This document shows, in pieces, positions 1 to 12,129 of a DNA stretch of 64,000 nt. Positions within the stretch are counted from its first letter, which is position 1. Each line of letters begins with the position of its first letter. Made by a program: the position numbers and the translations under genes. Under the pieces are notes generated by a model that saw nothing but the letters and a program-made list of their open reading frames with translations, was not told where the DNA came from and did not search any database. Source of the DNA: Toxoplasma gondii ME49 (lineage: Eukaryota; Apicomplexa; Conoidasida; Eucoccidiorida; Sarcocystidae); assembly GCF_000006565.2 (NCBI RefSeq), contig NC_031477.1, positions 6,020,174-6,084,173 on the forward strand, written 5' to 3'.

Positions 1-3000
1 GATGTTTTGCGGTGTTCCTGAAAAACGCCAGGAATTCAAGAATCTCATCGCGGATGAGTAGGGAAACGGTCGATCTTCCACGCAGGCTGAGAAAACAGAG
101 AGCTGTGCATAGCGAGGAAAATAGCGAGCGAGGGAGCATCGCATACATGCGCGCCTGGCCACACACCGACGTGAGAACAGATCTCGGGAGACAGAGAGAA
201 CGGCATGACTTCAGAGCGGTAAAACTGAAGCTGCGACGTAAAAGAACAGACTGAAGCAGGTGTAGACATGCACTCGGATACCTGGAGGTGACTGCGGCTG
301 CCAATTGTCTTCCTCTGTTCACACGCATGTGCATTTAATTGCGTACCGAGTTACAAACACTTCGATGAGGATTTGATACGTACGCGTTCCTATACACTAA
401 AATATACGTGCATACGTACATATATATTTATATACATGTTCATATATATATATATATGTTTAGATACGCATGTTTGTACCTACGTTTATATAGACGCATG
501 ATTATATATATATATATATATATATGTTTCTATATGCATGTTTATATATATATATATATATATATGCTTATATACATGTTTATACATATGTTTATATATA
601 TGTTTATATATGTGTTTATACATGAAGTTGATATATGCGTGGTTGAATTTGTTTCGTGGGAGGGGCAAAAGTGAAGGGTGTGCGAAGTAATCCTTTTTTG
701 TCGCTTTTTTGTCGCTTTTTTCATACCTGTGTAGAGGGGATCCATGAAGTTCCGCAGAGTGCTGAGGTACTTGACATTGTCTTTCGCTTCGTTGAAGGCC
801 TCTGTGATTGCTGTGTCGATCTGCTTGCATCGGCGAAGGACGTGGAAAACCGTTTGCTTCGACTTGGGAGTCTTTTCTGCGTTGGTCTAGAAACACCACA
901 GATGCATGCACTTCAGAAGCGGTGAACATCCCAGAGTCTCTGTTCTTTAGAGACGTCCGCATGCTCAGTCGGTAGCTCGCAGTCTTTCAGAAACGCTCGT
1001 GAGCGGGAACGCCGAAATTCGGAAGTTCAAGATATGCCTTTGTCCGTGCAGTTCAACAGCTTCACAGAACTCAAACGCTGAAAGTCGTTCTTCTCAGCTG
1101 GCATTTCTTTCTTTCCATCGACGCCGCTTCTCGAGAAGCAGTGCAGACACACGGCCATCTCGAAGCACAGTGACTCAGCGAACGTTGTCACCTACTGCAG
1201 AGATACACGAATACGAATGTACAGGCGTACCTAGAAGGGTATAGACACAGAATGGCAGGTAAGTACATGAGAAGACCTCTGCATAGAAGTACAGATACAG
1301 AGGGAGCTGCATTTAAATATTGATTTAAATATGGATACGGTAATACATAGAATCGTGAGGAAATATGTGAGTAAATATTCGTACACGCAGCAGTGGTGAA
1401 TGCGTCACTTTCTCGGGGAGGGGGGGGGGCTTTGAATCGGAGTCGAAGGCTCTTTTCTTCCTTTCTGTGATCGCAAAGCCTTTCTCTCGGAATCTGCTCA
1501 CTTTGCTCACTGCGTAGAGCGTTTGGAAGACCAGGCGACAGTTGTCACTCTTTAGCTGTTCGATGATCGAGTTCAGTCTCTGCATGCGACTTCTCCAATA
1601 CTCGATCTGCATGTGCGTCATCGAACAGGAATGGACTTTTTCGGCGTCCACAGAAGCGATAACTTTTCGTCTGGAACTGGAAGTCCAACCTCGACAAGAA
1701 CTCTCGAGATTCAGAGTCACAGAGCATCCTTCTCTCAGTATTCGTGCAAGACTCTTCCCTCTTCTCCTTTTCCTTGAGTTAGTCTTCCCCTCATCTCTCT
1801 CCTCCTTCTTTTCCTTCTCCACCTTTTCTCTGTCGTGTTTCTCTCTCGACCTTCCTTCTCCTTCTTCTCTTCCTTTTCTTGTTCCTTTTCCTGTTCCTTT
1901 TCTCTTCCTTTTTTGTTCCTTTTCTTGTTTGTTCTCTTCCTCACGCTTTTCTCACCTCGCTGCGAGGCCCGGCGTCCGGCAGCTCGTGGCTCTGGTCGAG
2001 GGAAGTTTCCAAGAAACGTTCGATTTGCCGACACCAATCTTCGAGGAGATTTTCAAAGTGGAGAACGACTTCGTGATTCTTCGCAGCAATTGCCGGATCT
2101 GCGCGTTCTTCTTCCGAGACTTTTCTGCAAAGAAAAAGGCATGTCTTCCGTCCAGCTTGTGCAAAACAGCTCAGCGAAACCGGGAAAAACCGGGAGAAGG
2201 CAGACGAAAAGGCGAAGACAACGGAGATAAAGCAATTCAAAAGGCAGTCCTGGGTCGCCAGGTCACAGGGCGACAGTTTCAGTCGACTGCAGGTGACTTG
2301 CGCGAGAACTGCGAGGTCTCTCGGAAGCTGTTGACTGCGGTTTCCTTCCACGGGTCCCCTTCTGCCTTCTGCAAGACATGTAACAGTCTCCATGGGAGAA
2401 CTCGAAACTTTGCGGATGCACGGGGAACTCCACTTCAGGTGGAAGTTCGAGACAGCCTTTCCAGGAAAATTCATCGCCACTTTCATTAACGCACGAAGGA
2501 GAGCGACTCTCGGGGTTCCACTCTCTGGAGAAGGACGTCAAGTCCACAGAGGTGAAGTTCTGAGGAAGGCCGATGCAGAGTCGGATCTCTCGGCCTGTCG
2601 TGATGATGCAGAGTTCAGCGCGGAAGTTGACGCTGAAAGACATACGGAGGCGAGGAGCGCGCTCGATGCACAGGTGGACCTCAATAAGTCTTGCAAAGCC
2701 GGCAGAATACATGGGAGTTCTGCTTCTCGAAAGACGACAAACAGAACGCATTCTCGCATTCCACGCACACACAGAGATGCATCATCCTACGCAGAAGAGA
2801 GACTCACAACCTGCAGAAGGCGATCTGCAGATGTACAGAGAGTCAGATATAATGGGCGTAGACCAGAGAAACACAGGCAAAAACGCTCAAGTGCTACACC
2901 TATAAGATTGGAAATGTACACAAATGCATATATATATATATATATATATGAGAATGTGCATCGTCAAAAAACAGCATGTTTCCGGAACTGCTGTCGATGT

Positions 3001-5450
3001 GAATTCGTCGCAGCTTACGCAGGGTCCGGTTTTGTGAGTTCAATGCCACAAGAGAGAGACTGAATTGCGTCGGAGAGATCTTTGCAGAAATGGCGGAAAC
3101 TCCCGACGAAGTCCCGCCTCTGCTCGTTCGGGCAGCATTTCCTGGGAAGATGCAAAAGAAGAAATCTTCACATGCAAACAAATCCACTCTTCTGCGAATC
3201 CATACCCTGTAGGTCCACGCCTGGAGCGTAGGCGAGGCCGAACAGCCTCAGTGCCTTAGGAAGTTGCTCTCGAACGCTTCTAGCTGTCCTACACATGTAA
3301 CAACTCTTATCACAGATACTGCAAGAATTTCAGGAATACATACACGCAGATCTGTATACATACACATTTATATATGTGGACAGATAGATGCAAATGTACG
3401 CATGTACATATATATATATATATATGTAGATCTGGATAGGTAGACATGCGTCGAGATTTGCATGCAAATCTACTTGTAGATGGAGATAGGTCTATTCGTA
3501 GTCTGTTGAATGCGTCTAGGTCGTCACATTAGATACAGATGCGTGAATACAGTCGAGAGACACGATGAACCGTTTTTGGTCCTGTGCGAAGGGGGAGGCG
3601 CAAGCGTTTTCTTGTCCAGAAGAAAGATTCGTTGACTGTCCTTTTTCTCCCTAGATGATTGAGTGTGTCGGCCAATGTGGACGTATTTGTCACTTTATGT
3701 ACCACTCCTTTTCGTTGAATTTCTCGACGATGGGGAGGAAAAGCCCAGTGAGGGCGACGTCCAAACTGGCGAGAGGAGCAGCGGCGATCTCCCCGAAAAT
3801 CACCTCCCCGTCAGAAGCCACATTCAAGTTTACAGCTTTTCCTCTCTGCGTCGTCTTCAGGAAGTAAATCGAACGCGACTGCAGGCCCGACTCCGCGCCG
3901 TCTACAGAGAAAAGGCGCGGACAAGCCAGCGGAGAAGAAAAGAACAGAAAGATGCGAAACAGAGGGGAAAAGAGCGACGCAGCAGTGGAAAGGTGAGAGA
4001 AGAAATGGGACAGAGAGAGAGAGAATCTGCAAGAAGAGGAGAGAGAAACAGCGCGGAAAGCAGAGGAGGCCGGAAGAGCGTTGCCACAAGTTTCGACCAG
4101 TCACTTCTGAGAGTCTTTTCTCTGTGAACTTTTTCATCGTCAAAGAAACTTGGGAGGACACAGAAGAGGCAAAAACGAAGAGCGAGTCTACGGGCCTTTC
4201 AACAGCCAGGAGAAAACGTTTTCACGCTGCGTCTCAGCAAGCATTCGACAGACGGACCGCTGGTGCGGTGTGGCGGTTGTGTAGGAGAAAGAGAGAATCG
4301 CGAAATCCAAGAAAAGGCCAAGAACAAGAGGGCAGGGAGACGATCGGCAAATACAGAGACACCACGCAAAGAAGACGAGAGAGGACCAGAGAGAACCTGT
4401 GCTTCTTCATGTTTCTTTGAAGTCCCTTAGGCCTCCCGTTCAATTAAGAAACGGAAAGTGGAAGTTTTCTTTGAAGGCTTTTTCCTTGCAGCAGCGGCAG
4501 GCCGCCTCTCTTGTGGCGGCTTCTTCTCTCTGTGTCCAGTATAGCCTGTTGTTTTCTTCTCTCACTGACCGAACATGTGAGTGCTTTGTCTTCTCGCGAA
4601 CGACGGCCTCTGTGGCGTCGTTCGCAGTTCCGACACGAATATGCTTTTTCTAGGCAATGCTGTCTCTCTCTGCACATGACTTCTGGACCGGAGCTTTTTT
4701 CTTCCTTCTTCATCAACCAACTGTTCTCCTTCACGGTCCCTAGTGAAGCGCCTGCGGCTGCCAGTCTTGTCTGGAAGATGGTGAAAAGATGTTTCTGCGT
4801 CGATCGACGCTCTTTTCGAGTTCCAGCGCTACTCCTAAGACCCTCATTAAGTAGTTCGGGGAGCGCTCAAGGTTCTTCTCTAACGAGATTCCATGGAGAA
4901 TTTAGACTTTGCATGTTTCGTGTTGACTGCCAGCCGCTTTTTCCATCTGCGTTTCCTACAAGAGAGTCGCTCTGCATGGCGCTTCGATCAGCAGAGGGTG
5001 CATGCGGCGTGGAACATGCCCGTAACGTTTTTTGCTCATGAAACACGATGACGATGCAGCCTCTAAGAGGCAAGATAAACTGTACTGCAGGAGGAGAGTC
5101 GTTGCATGCTACATCAGACGCGTCGCGTCCTCGAGTCTGATGTTGGAGAAAGGTTTCTGTTAGTTTGCTGCGCGTTTCAAGGCTCGCGGACTGGGGTTCT
5201 CACCAGTGCAGATGAGTTTCGCATCGAGTCCGACATCGGAGTTCAGCGCGCCTGGTGAGCTTGGCGTCGCGTTCCCTTGGTGAAATGCAAAGAGAAGGTG
5301 CTGGCGACGACTGGCGCCCGAGAGGAACTTCTCGATTTTCGGGGAGAATCGACCTCGAAAAGCGAACTCGACCGCCGCCTCCTCGTTCTCCAGCTTGAAT
5401 GCGGCCACCACTTGCGAGACCATCCACCGGTGACGAGGTTGCAGCGCCAT
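1..5450 (-). CDS. Axonemal-type dynein heavy chain, N-terminal part (gene runs off the left edge)
   Basis: Motor subunit of a ciliary/flagellar dynein; only the cargo-binding tail (DHC_N1 region) is present and the AAA motor lies outside. Exons that join in phase: 5450-5204 (ATG at 5450, opening MALQPRHRWMVSQ), then 3901 (or slightly inside) to 3703, 3141-3019, 2124-1956, 1606-1502, 871-727. Family signatures in order: IYFLKTT and EVIFGEIAAAPLASLD (exon at 3.8 kb), SLSCGIELTKPDP (3.1 kb), VLHFENLLEDWCRQIE (2.1 kb), IEYWRSRMQRLNSIIEQLK (1.6 kb), and FNEAKDNVKYLSTLRNF ending PLYTG (0.8 kb). These follow the order of the DHC_N1 domain. One or more exons between about 5.2 and 3.9 kb, and those below 727, are not resolved. 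Identity as a dynein heavy chain is firm; axonemal rather than cytoplasmic class is inferred from these tail motifs. In this group such genes probably serve the microgamete flagella. Confidence 0.88.
412..620. repeat. AT-rich microsatellite in dynein intron
   Basis: Runs of (TA)n interrupted by TATGTT and CATG steps fill the intron after the dynein exon that ends at 727. Chance peptide reading of both strands is only Tyr/Ile/His/Met low complexity. Confidence 0.9.
2927..2950. repeat. (TA)n microsatellite
   Basis: Short (AT)n run inside the dynein intron between the exons 3141-3019 and 2124-1956. A second run of the same type lies at 3404-3426 in the preceding intron. Confidence 0.85.
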
Positions 5451-7779
5451 CTCTCGACTGAAAGAGTAGATCTGCTCGATTCAGAACTATACCAACATAT
5501 GAAGTCAGCTGGAGAGACGGCCAATCTATCCAGACGTATGCATTTGCCGAGGCATGGATTTACGTAGAAAAAACTGTGATCTATGTGTAGACGCAGCCGT
5601 GTTTGTGGCTGGGTGTGTGGTATACAGGTTTTTTCCGGACACCGGCAGGGGGGAGGGGATGAAACCGCGAGAAAAAGTTGCGTTGCCGCGGTTGCGTTAG
5701 GAGAGAAGGCAACTGGAAGAGAAAGGAAAGAGTGGACTCCGTTGAGTCTCCGTGGACTTGTCGTTTTCAGCACAACTCGCTCCAATGCATTGCCGCGACA
5801 CCCGCCCCGATCTGCGTTCTCCCTCCCAGCTCTCTCGCACGAAAGCGAGGCTAATCTGTTCAGCTCGTGTATCTCTGCGTTTGGCAGACGACTTCCTCCA
5901 CTTCTAACCTTCAAAATCTACATAAGGAGTGAAACTCGCACGCACTCGAGTCGCGCCTGCGGCGTATCCACGCATTCAGCGTTACGGTTTGTTTCTTCGA
6001 GGTCAACTACACCGTTCCGAACGAGAGGGTCGCCGGAAAAAACGCATTGCTGTGGCGAAGTAAAGCGGCCATTATGCCGCAGCCGTCAAGGCAGCGCCCT
6101 CGTCTGTGGCGTGAATTTCTTCTGTCCAGCGGAGACTGCAGTTTGCATAGGAGAACGGCGACTCAAAGAGTCTACAACCTCTTTCTGGATCTACGTTTAC
6201 TGTGCACGGGGAATTCTATCCTGTGTGGAGAAAGTGCGAAGAAGTCGGAGGAACACGAAGGGTGAACCGCGGTCTATAAACACAACAGCTACGGTATCAG
6301 CAGCTGTTGATAAACGTTTACACAGTTCGACCGGGGAGAAAATCGACGGAAATCCGAGCGAACCTCGACACCCTTCACACTCTCTTGAAGCTCGACAAGT
6401 CCGCTGAAAAAACGGACAGCCTTCTGGGTTCTCTGTTTTCTTTCTTTCTCCGCTACCTCAGCTAAAAGAGTCTTTCTTCTCTCCGAAGAAAAACAGACGT
6501 TTTCAGAGCTTAACGCTAACGAAACCCGACTGCAGATAACACCCGGTCGGACTTTCTCGCACTGGAGGCTACTTTGTCTTCCAATTTTTATGCGAAAGAA
6601 TTGAGAAAACAAAAACAAGCCACGGGTTCAATCGGAATCACACACACACACACACGCGGCGTACGCAACTGTTGAAAAGGAAAGATTTGCGTTTTTCAGC
6701 AAGAGGGTGTCTTCTTGCGGTCTCTTGACTGCAGAATCCCGCGAAGTTTTGCGCTGGGTGGAAGCGAGCCGATGGCGTGGAATGTGTCTTGCGTTCCCCT
6801 CTTTTGTCTTTGTCGTCAAAGAATACGGAGAAAATGCGTCGGGTGGCCACTGGCGCGGGAGTCCAGCCGAGAGGGCAGCTTTTTGTAAGCCTGTACACAG
6901 AGTCCACGCGGCGACTCCGAAATCTCTGGTTACGTTTCCTGCGAGAACACAGAGAAACAGACGATCTGCGTCCCGTCGTTCTCTGGTGCTGTGCCCGGGA
7001 ACTCAAGCGCCTGTCTCGAAAAAGGCTCGCGTTCTGTCGTTGGTTGTATCTCACCACGAGAACGAAGTCGCGGGGCGCAAAAGGCGCAACCCCACCGGGT
7101 TCGTCACCGTGAGGCAGCGAACAGCGTAGTTGGAAAAAGCGAGAATGCGGGTGTGGGTGTGGGTGTGCGAACACAGCGGCGCGGCAATCTGTGAGCAACT
7201 GGCACTTTTGTTTTTGTGTGATGTGTGTGTGCAAGTTTATCCGTCGGTAAAGAACACCCTTCTGAGTTTCAACGCGAGTGTCTGTGTTTTTGCTGGGGAG
7301 CGGTCAAGTGCGGAGCGTGTACGGCCGACAGAAAGACACGGTTTTTGTGTCTTGCTTCGGATCGTCGTAGACGCTGCCGTGTCTGCGCCCTCCATAACCA
7401 GATTTCTCGCTGCGAAAACGGAGGAAGCTACCGGACTTTCGATGTAAAAAAACCCTAAACAGAGACTGCCCAAAGACGGAGTTTGTGCCTTCGAGTCTGC
7501 TCGAGAGAAATCTCAGCAGCAGATGAGAAGTTGCGTCGAACTTACGCGTTTCTTTCGGGAAATCTTCTGGAAAAAGTCACGTTTGACTGCTGAAAAGCTC
7601 CGTGACAACCCCTCCTTCCCCGGAAGGTTTCGGAGGAAGTTCTCGAGGGGAGGAAGCTTCCTCGGAAGGACCGCAAAGTCTTTGTGGCACCAACCAAGCG
7701 AGAGAACACAAGTGGTCTCTCCACTTTTCACGTGCGTTTCTGACGAGTTTCCGCGCGTGTCCGTGAGACGTGAGATGCC
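5451..7779. other. Intergenic spacer upstream of the dynein gene
   Basis: No gene could be supported. Open frames at 5583-6407 (plus) and 6638-7234 (minus) show no recognisable domain and basic, Ser/Arg-rich low-quality composition. A short (CA)n run lies near 6640-6655 and a GGGTGT run near 7150-7165. The right part probably belongs to promoter or 5' leader sequence, but no motif fixes a start site. Confidence 0.5.
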
Positions 7780-7813
7780 TTTCCCCAGGAAAAGGAAGGT
7801 TTTCCAGGGGAAA
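7780..7813. repeat. Short inverted repeat (hairpin)
   Basis: The arm at 7780-7793 (TTTCCCCAGGAAAA) is complementary to 7800-7813, with one A-A mismatch and a 6-nt loop. It lies about 80 bases before the larger hairpin at 7895-8005. Function unknown. Confidence 0.6.
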
Positions 7814-7894
7814 ATTGGCAACTGATGACTCCGGAAGTTGCAAACTCGTGTAGGGAAAGCTGCTCGAGACGGCGAGCTCTGCTTTTCCCTACAT

Positions 7895-8011
7895 TCGAGG
7901 TGCCATAGTGATGAAACAGGTGGTCTTTCTCAGCAACTCCGTTCCTGCAGGAAGGAGTCTGAGAAAAAGGCTCTGTTTCAGTCACGGGTTCGATCCCGAC
8001 CTCGACTTTTT
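7895..8011 (+). ncRNA. Candidate structured RNA: long imperfect hairpin followed by a T5 run
   Basis: The outer arms TCGAGGT (7895-7901) and ACCTCGA (7999-8005) are exact complements. Inside, GTGA and TGAAACAG pair with CTGTTTCA and TCAC (to about 7985). Further in, CTTTCTCAG pairs with CTGAGAAAAAG, ACTCC with GGAGT, and TTCC with GGAA around a TGCA tip. A T5 stretch at 8007-8011 could end RNA polymerase III transcription. GGTTCGATCCC at 7987-7997 resembles a tRNA B box, but the arm around it has a 6-base loop and the body is a rod rather than a cloverleaf, so I do not call a tRNA. No expression evidence is available here; it could equally be a decayed inverted repeat. Confidence 0.4.
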
Positions 8012-8415
8012 GTTCTTGTAGAAAGACATGAAAAAAATATCCAGTGCAACGCTTCGCATGTCGTGGCGCTGGAGTGTCATTTGTATGCTCAGGCGGATTT
8101 TATGGACCCTATCGACATAGACCAGTTCTCGATATTGTCACTCGTTTTCACAGCGATAGAAAGAACTGAGACGCTAACATGGTCAGGAGTGCCGCCGTCT
8201 TGCGAGCAGTCGTGTATGAGATATCGACTACCCTAGCCCAAGCACAAGTAGTAACGGCTGTTGAAATTGATTCTCTAGCCATCTTTAAGGTTTTTGTTTG
8301 CTTTATGTCGAAACAACTTGAAACCTCGAGTCATATTCAGAACAGTCTAGGTTCTTTTAGTTCTAACTAGTAATTGTAATTCCCCACGCAGATTGTCGTG
8401 CATGCGTAGTGGAGA

Positions 8416-8479
8416 GGCTGGCTCAGGTGCGTCATCACTCGTAAGTGGAACAGTGATGCGAATTCATTGTAAGCCAGCT
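8416..8479. repeat. Imperfect hairpin
   Basis: GGCTGGCT at 8416-8423 pairs with AGCCAGCT at 8472-8479. Nested inside, GCGTCATCAC near 8429-8438 pairs with GTGATGCG at 8453-8460 with one bulged base. Function unknown. Confidence 0.5.
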
Positions 8480-10252
8480 GGTTTCTTAGGGTGGGCAGCA
8501 ATCAGGTCTTGCTCCGTAAGCTTTTCTTTTGAGATCGGGTCTTCCCTCACTACATTATATATATACGGTCCCCCGTGTGTAGCACCCCATCAAGCTTCGT
8601 AGTCTTAAACGGCACGTATTTCTCGAGGATCCACTTCTTAGGGACGCCGTTCGAAGTGCTCCGCCGGGACTTCCTACGAGGAATGAAGCTGTCTTGTGGA
8701 AGGGGGAGCATTTGCCTTCGAGGCAGAGGAGCTGAGCACGTCGGAAGTCGCAGTGTTTGCGTAGCTTTTGTGTCCTTTCAAGTTGTAGCGAGCAGTGCCG
8801 GCGACGTTTCTCGAAGTGGTCCGCGGACATAATTGAAGTCTTAGGAACTGGTAGTCCGAGTGGCATTCGTCAGCATTTGTTACTTCCGCCAACAGAGGCA
8901 GGTAGGTTTGTGTAGCAGGAGAAGCAGTTCGTACCGACTCCGCTTAAGTAGCGGAAACAGAGAGAGTCACAGGCCCCTGGGAGTTAGTTATCGCTCCTCG
9001 GCGCGTTCGCGTTTCCACGCCACTCGACTGTCCCGGTGAAGCAGGTCTTTCTATGGAGAGTTTCTGTGCTCGGCGGCTGTCACCAGGCGCTGCCGAAAAA
9101 GGAGATCCGTCGTGTTTCATAGCAGTACGGTCGTCAGGTTTCCTCAACTGCATCTCCCGGGTTTTCGGATTCATCGTTTATTTCGGTATCCAAGTCTCAG
9201 GCACCGAAAGTTTACCGGTACTTAAGATAGTGGAAAGCCTGTCGTGTAGGATGTAAGCAGAGACCGGCTTGCGGCGAAACACCGAAAACAACAGTTATCA
9301 CCGTTCTTGTACAAGGTTCAGTGCCCAGAAAGTACCTCAATCAAGAATTCCTGCTGGGTTGTAGAGGACAAAGTGTAGATCTTCACTGGAGTGCCGGAGT
9401 CGTGCCTGTTCCCACATGCGCGCTCGTACTGTGGTCAGAATGATTTCAGTGAAGCAGAAGCCTTGAGAATGGTGTACCGGGACACGAGACCGAACCTGCG
9501 AGGGAGATGTATCTGGATTTGACATAGGGGCTGACCACCAGTCAAGCGTTTCTGTCCGTTATTTCGAGAGATAACTTCGTGGGAGCCCGGGTAACAGTGG
9601 CCTTCTTTTGTCGAAGTAGCCCGTCCCGGTCGAACAGGGAAACGAAACAGAGAGTACAAGGATTTCCAACTCCATCGATACAGCGCTCAAGAAAGATGTG
9701 CTGTAGTCTCAGCCGGTGGGTGCCGAGATCTCAGAGGAAACGAGTCGCGATACGATGTAAAAACCTGAAGAATTTGCTGTCGGTGTCTGGGACTTGGGGC
9801 AGCAGCTGCAGTTGAAATTTGGGGTTCCACTGTTTCTGTAAGAGATTCGTGTGTAACTCCTCGGTGCTGACAACGCGCGAGGAGCGCCGCCTGTATGCAG
9901 ACCTTGATTTTCCAGATCAGCGCTGTTGTAACATTCTACTTAGTGCGCTTACCATGAAGATCACGGAATCTACAATCAATCCTGGATCGTAGACTCCCCA
10001 GGAAAAGCTTATTATTGCGAAACGAGATTACTACTCCCAGTACGGGTCACGCCAAATCTTGATTTTTGGAGGAAACTCCTCTCTCTCGTACGGGTGTCGA
10101 AGCGTTTTACCGGCAGAACAGCAAGTTCACGTGACGACATGACGACCAGATCTTCTTCCGGAACCTCGGTTAGAAAAGCAGACTGATAACGGCGATGGGC
10201 CAATGATTCTTTCCTAACCGTGCAACGTGGATGCCAGCGACTTCAGATCGCA

Positions 10253-10294
10253 CCTCAGACCAGTACGCGCTAGGCAGACCTAGAGCCTCTGAGG
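10253..10294. repeat. Imperfect hairpin
   Basis: CCTCAGA at 10253-10259 pairs with TCTGAGG at 10288-10294, and inside it CTAGG at 10270-10274 pairs with CCTAG at 10279-10283. Function unknown. Confidence 0.4.
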
Positions 10295-11745
10295 AGAAAT
10301 CAAGTCGTATGGCCGAAATGAGATATTTCATTGGAGCACAACACTGAGAGCTGTGGTCTGCGAACCCTTCTGTACTCTACACGGAACACAAAGATTTCCA
10401 ACAAAAAGTAAGCGAGCGGTCCACCTCGTCGGAGCCACTCCCCAGAAAAAGCTTCTAGATCGTGCTGTCTCGCAGACGATGACTCTCAGTACGGTGGTCC
10501 TGATCATCTGAGGATCTGAGCAGTTTTCTCGCGCAACCCGATGCCCCGATTGCAAGGGGTACCCTACTTCCGGAACCTTTGTTTCTTTGTTTTTGTTTGC
10601 CTGCCGCGGCAGTCTGCACTTGCCTTTTTGTGTTTCCAGCCAAAAAGGCGTTTCTACCCTTTCCCCGCTAAAAAACAAGTTCGCTTTGATTATGCTTCTC
10701 TCGCGTGAACAAGGTTAAAGAGCTGCCTAATTCCCTTGTGACCTCAGCCTTGCACATTTTTCGTGACTCCTTCTGCGGCCACTTTCACCGGGAAGAAGAG
10801 AAGTTCGTTGACCTGGAGATACAGGACGGGCCACTTTCCTTGCATAAACAATCCACCGGTTGTCCGGTGAAGCGAGTTCGCCTTTCCTATGGTCACTCTA
10901 GCCCAAGTTTCTTGCTCCGCGATGCGCGACGGCTGACAAGCAAGTGCCGCAGGCACCTAGAGAACCATCGATTAGGGTTTTTCGCAAAATTCGAGGGTGT
11001 TGACAAGGTTGTTCGTTTTCCTTGTTCTCTTGACCTAAAAGCAGATTCACAAGGAAGCACACAGGCTCGGTGGACTGTGTTTCTTCCTCCATTTCACAGC
11101 CCAGAAACTCCTGAATGAGACAAGCTTGTCTTGACCCTGGTTCTGCAGCACGCATGCCGCGCCAGCCGTTGACTCGTGTCGAGGGTCGCTGGCGACGAAT
11201 TGCCGGTACACACTTTCGCCTGTGTCAGCTGGCTTTTGATTTTTTGTTTCTTCCAAGGCTTCCTCTCTCCATTTACCGTGCGTTTCCGCTGTCTTCCCGG
11301 ACTCATCCCAGCACCTTGACCCTCTGCCCGAAAGAGCCTCACTCAACGCCGCGCCGGAACACGAACCCTGCAGGTCGCCACTTGTCTCGGTATTTTTCCG
11401 GGCTTTTCCCATCGATTGTTTTCTAAGAGCACTCCGTCGTGTCGTATCTTGGCACAGGCGCAAGGGTTGCTTCCTAGATTGCCTTTTCGTGTCTGTTTTT
11501 CTGTTGGTTCGACTTCCGTGCCGTCCCGCGAATTCGCTAGTCCCGGCGTTTCCTTCGGACAAATCTGGACTGTTTCACCCCTGTCAAGTCAAGTCGATCT
11601 CTCTCCAACTCCCCTTCTCCAATGAACGGTGCTTTCTCTCTTTTCCGCGAGATTCTGTGTGAAACGTTCGGAGTTTTTACGCAAGGAGCGACCCAGCCGC
11701 CGCGCTGCTGCAACTCGCTGAACGACCATCGACGCCTTCCGCTCC

Positions 11746-11759
11746 GGTGTACATACACC
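11746..11759. promoter_or_regulatory. 14-bp palindromic motif GGTGTACATACACC
   Basis: Near-palindrome about 370 bases before the ATG of the coiled-coil gene at 12130. The same 14-mer occurs, in reverse orientation, twice upstream of COG3 (40074 and 40111), and a 13-base version lies at 38791. A transcription-factor site is an inference from this recurrence. Confidence 0.4.
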
Positions 11760-12129
11760 CGAAGCAACTTTCACTTGCGCGCGTCCTTTGGTTCATGTGT
11801 GTAGCCACACTTTTGTGTGTCTTCACGTATCTGTGTTGGAGGAACTTTCGTGAAAATGCTGAACGTTTCGTGATCGAGTGAGGTCGAACCGCATCAGACG
11901 GGAAGGGTATAAGGGAAACACGTGGAACTCGTAGCCTCTTCCTGTCTCGCAGAACGAGCACTTGGGCTTGGGCGCTACTGTCGTCTTCGTTCAGTCGCGT
12001 GCTTTGCTGCACTGCCCGGACGTACACTTTCTTCGTTTCTCGATTTCTTCTCTGCCTCCGAGAGGGACACACAGAGAGGAAGCGTGTGCGAAACGACCTG
12101 GAAACGACAGAGATCCGCCCATTGGCAAC

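Larger units (their letters stand above)
8012..11745. other. Gene-poor spacer with small hairpins
   Basis: About 3.7 kb without a supportable gene: open frames are short on both strands, and I see no splice chain, tRNA, rRNA or mobile-element protein. The composition is unlike the pyrimidine-rich introns elsewhere in the window. Small inverted repeats occur at 8416-8479 and 10253-10294. It might hold a non-coding transcript or decayed sequence. Confidence 0.45.

Noticed and set aside
1542..2489. 315-aa plus-strand frame
   Set aside because: It overlaps two dynein exons on the other strand and is pyrimidine-driven Ser/Phe/Leu low complexity.
3090..3215. 41-codon plus-strand frame MAETPDEVPPLLVR
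   Set aside because: It lies opposite a dynein exon (3141-3019) and its intron acceptor. The minus strand carries clear dynein homology.
7895..8006. tRNA with long variable arm or intron
   Set aside because: The B-box-like sequence and acceptor-like stem are suggestive, but the T arm would have a 6-base loop and four pairs, there is no proper D or anticodon arm, and the centre is a continuous rod hairpin.
8012..10700. Nuclear copy of mitochondrial DNA or a retroelement
   Set aside because: Such inserts are common in Toxoplasma, but this stretch is not AT-rich like the mitochondrial genome, and I see no cob, cox or reverse-transcriptase-like peptide.
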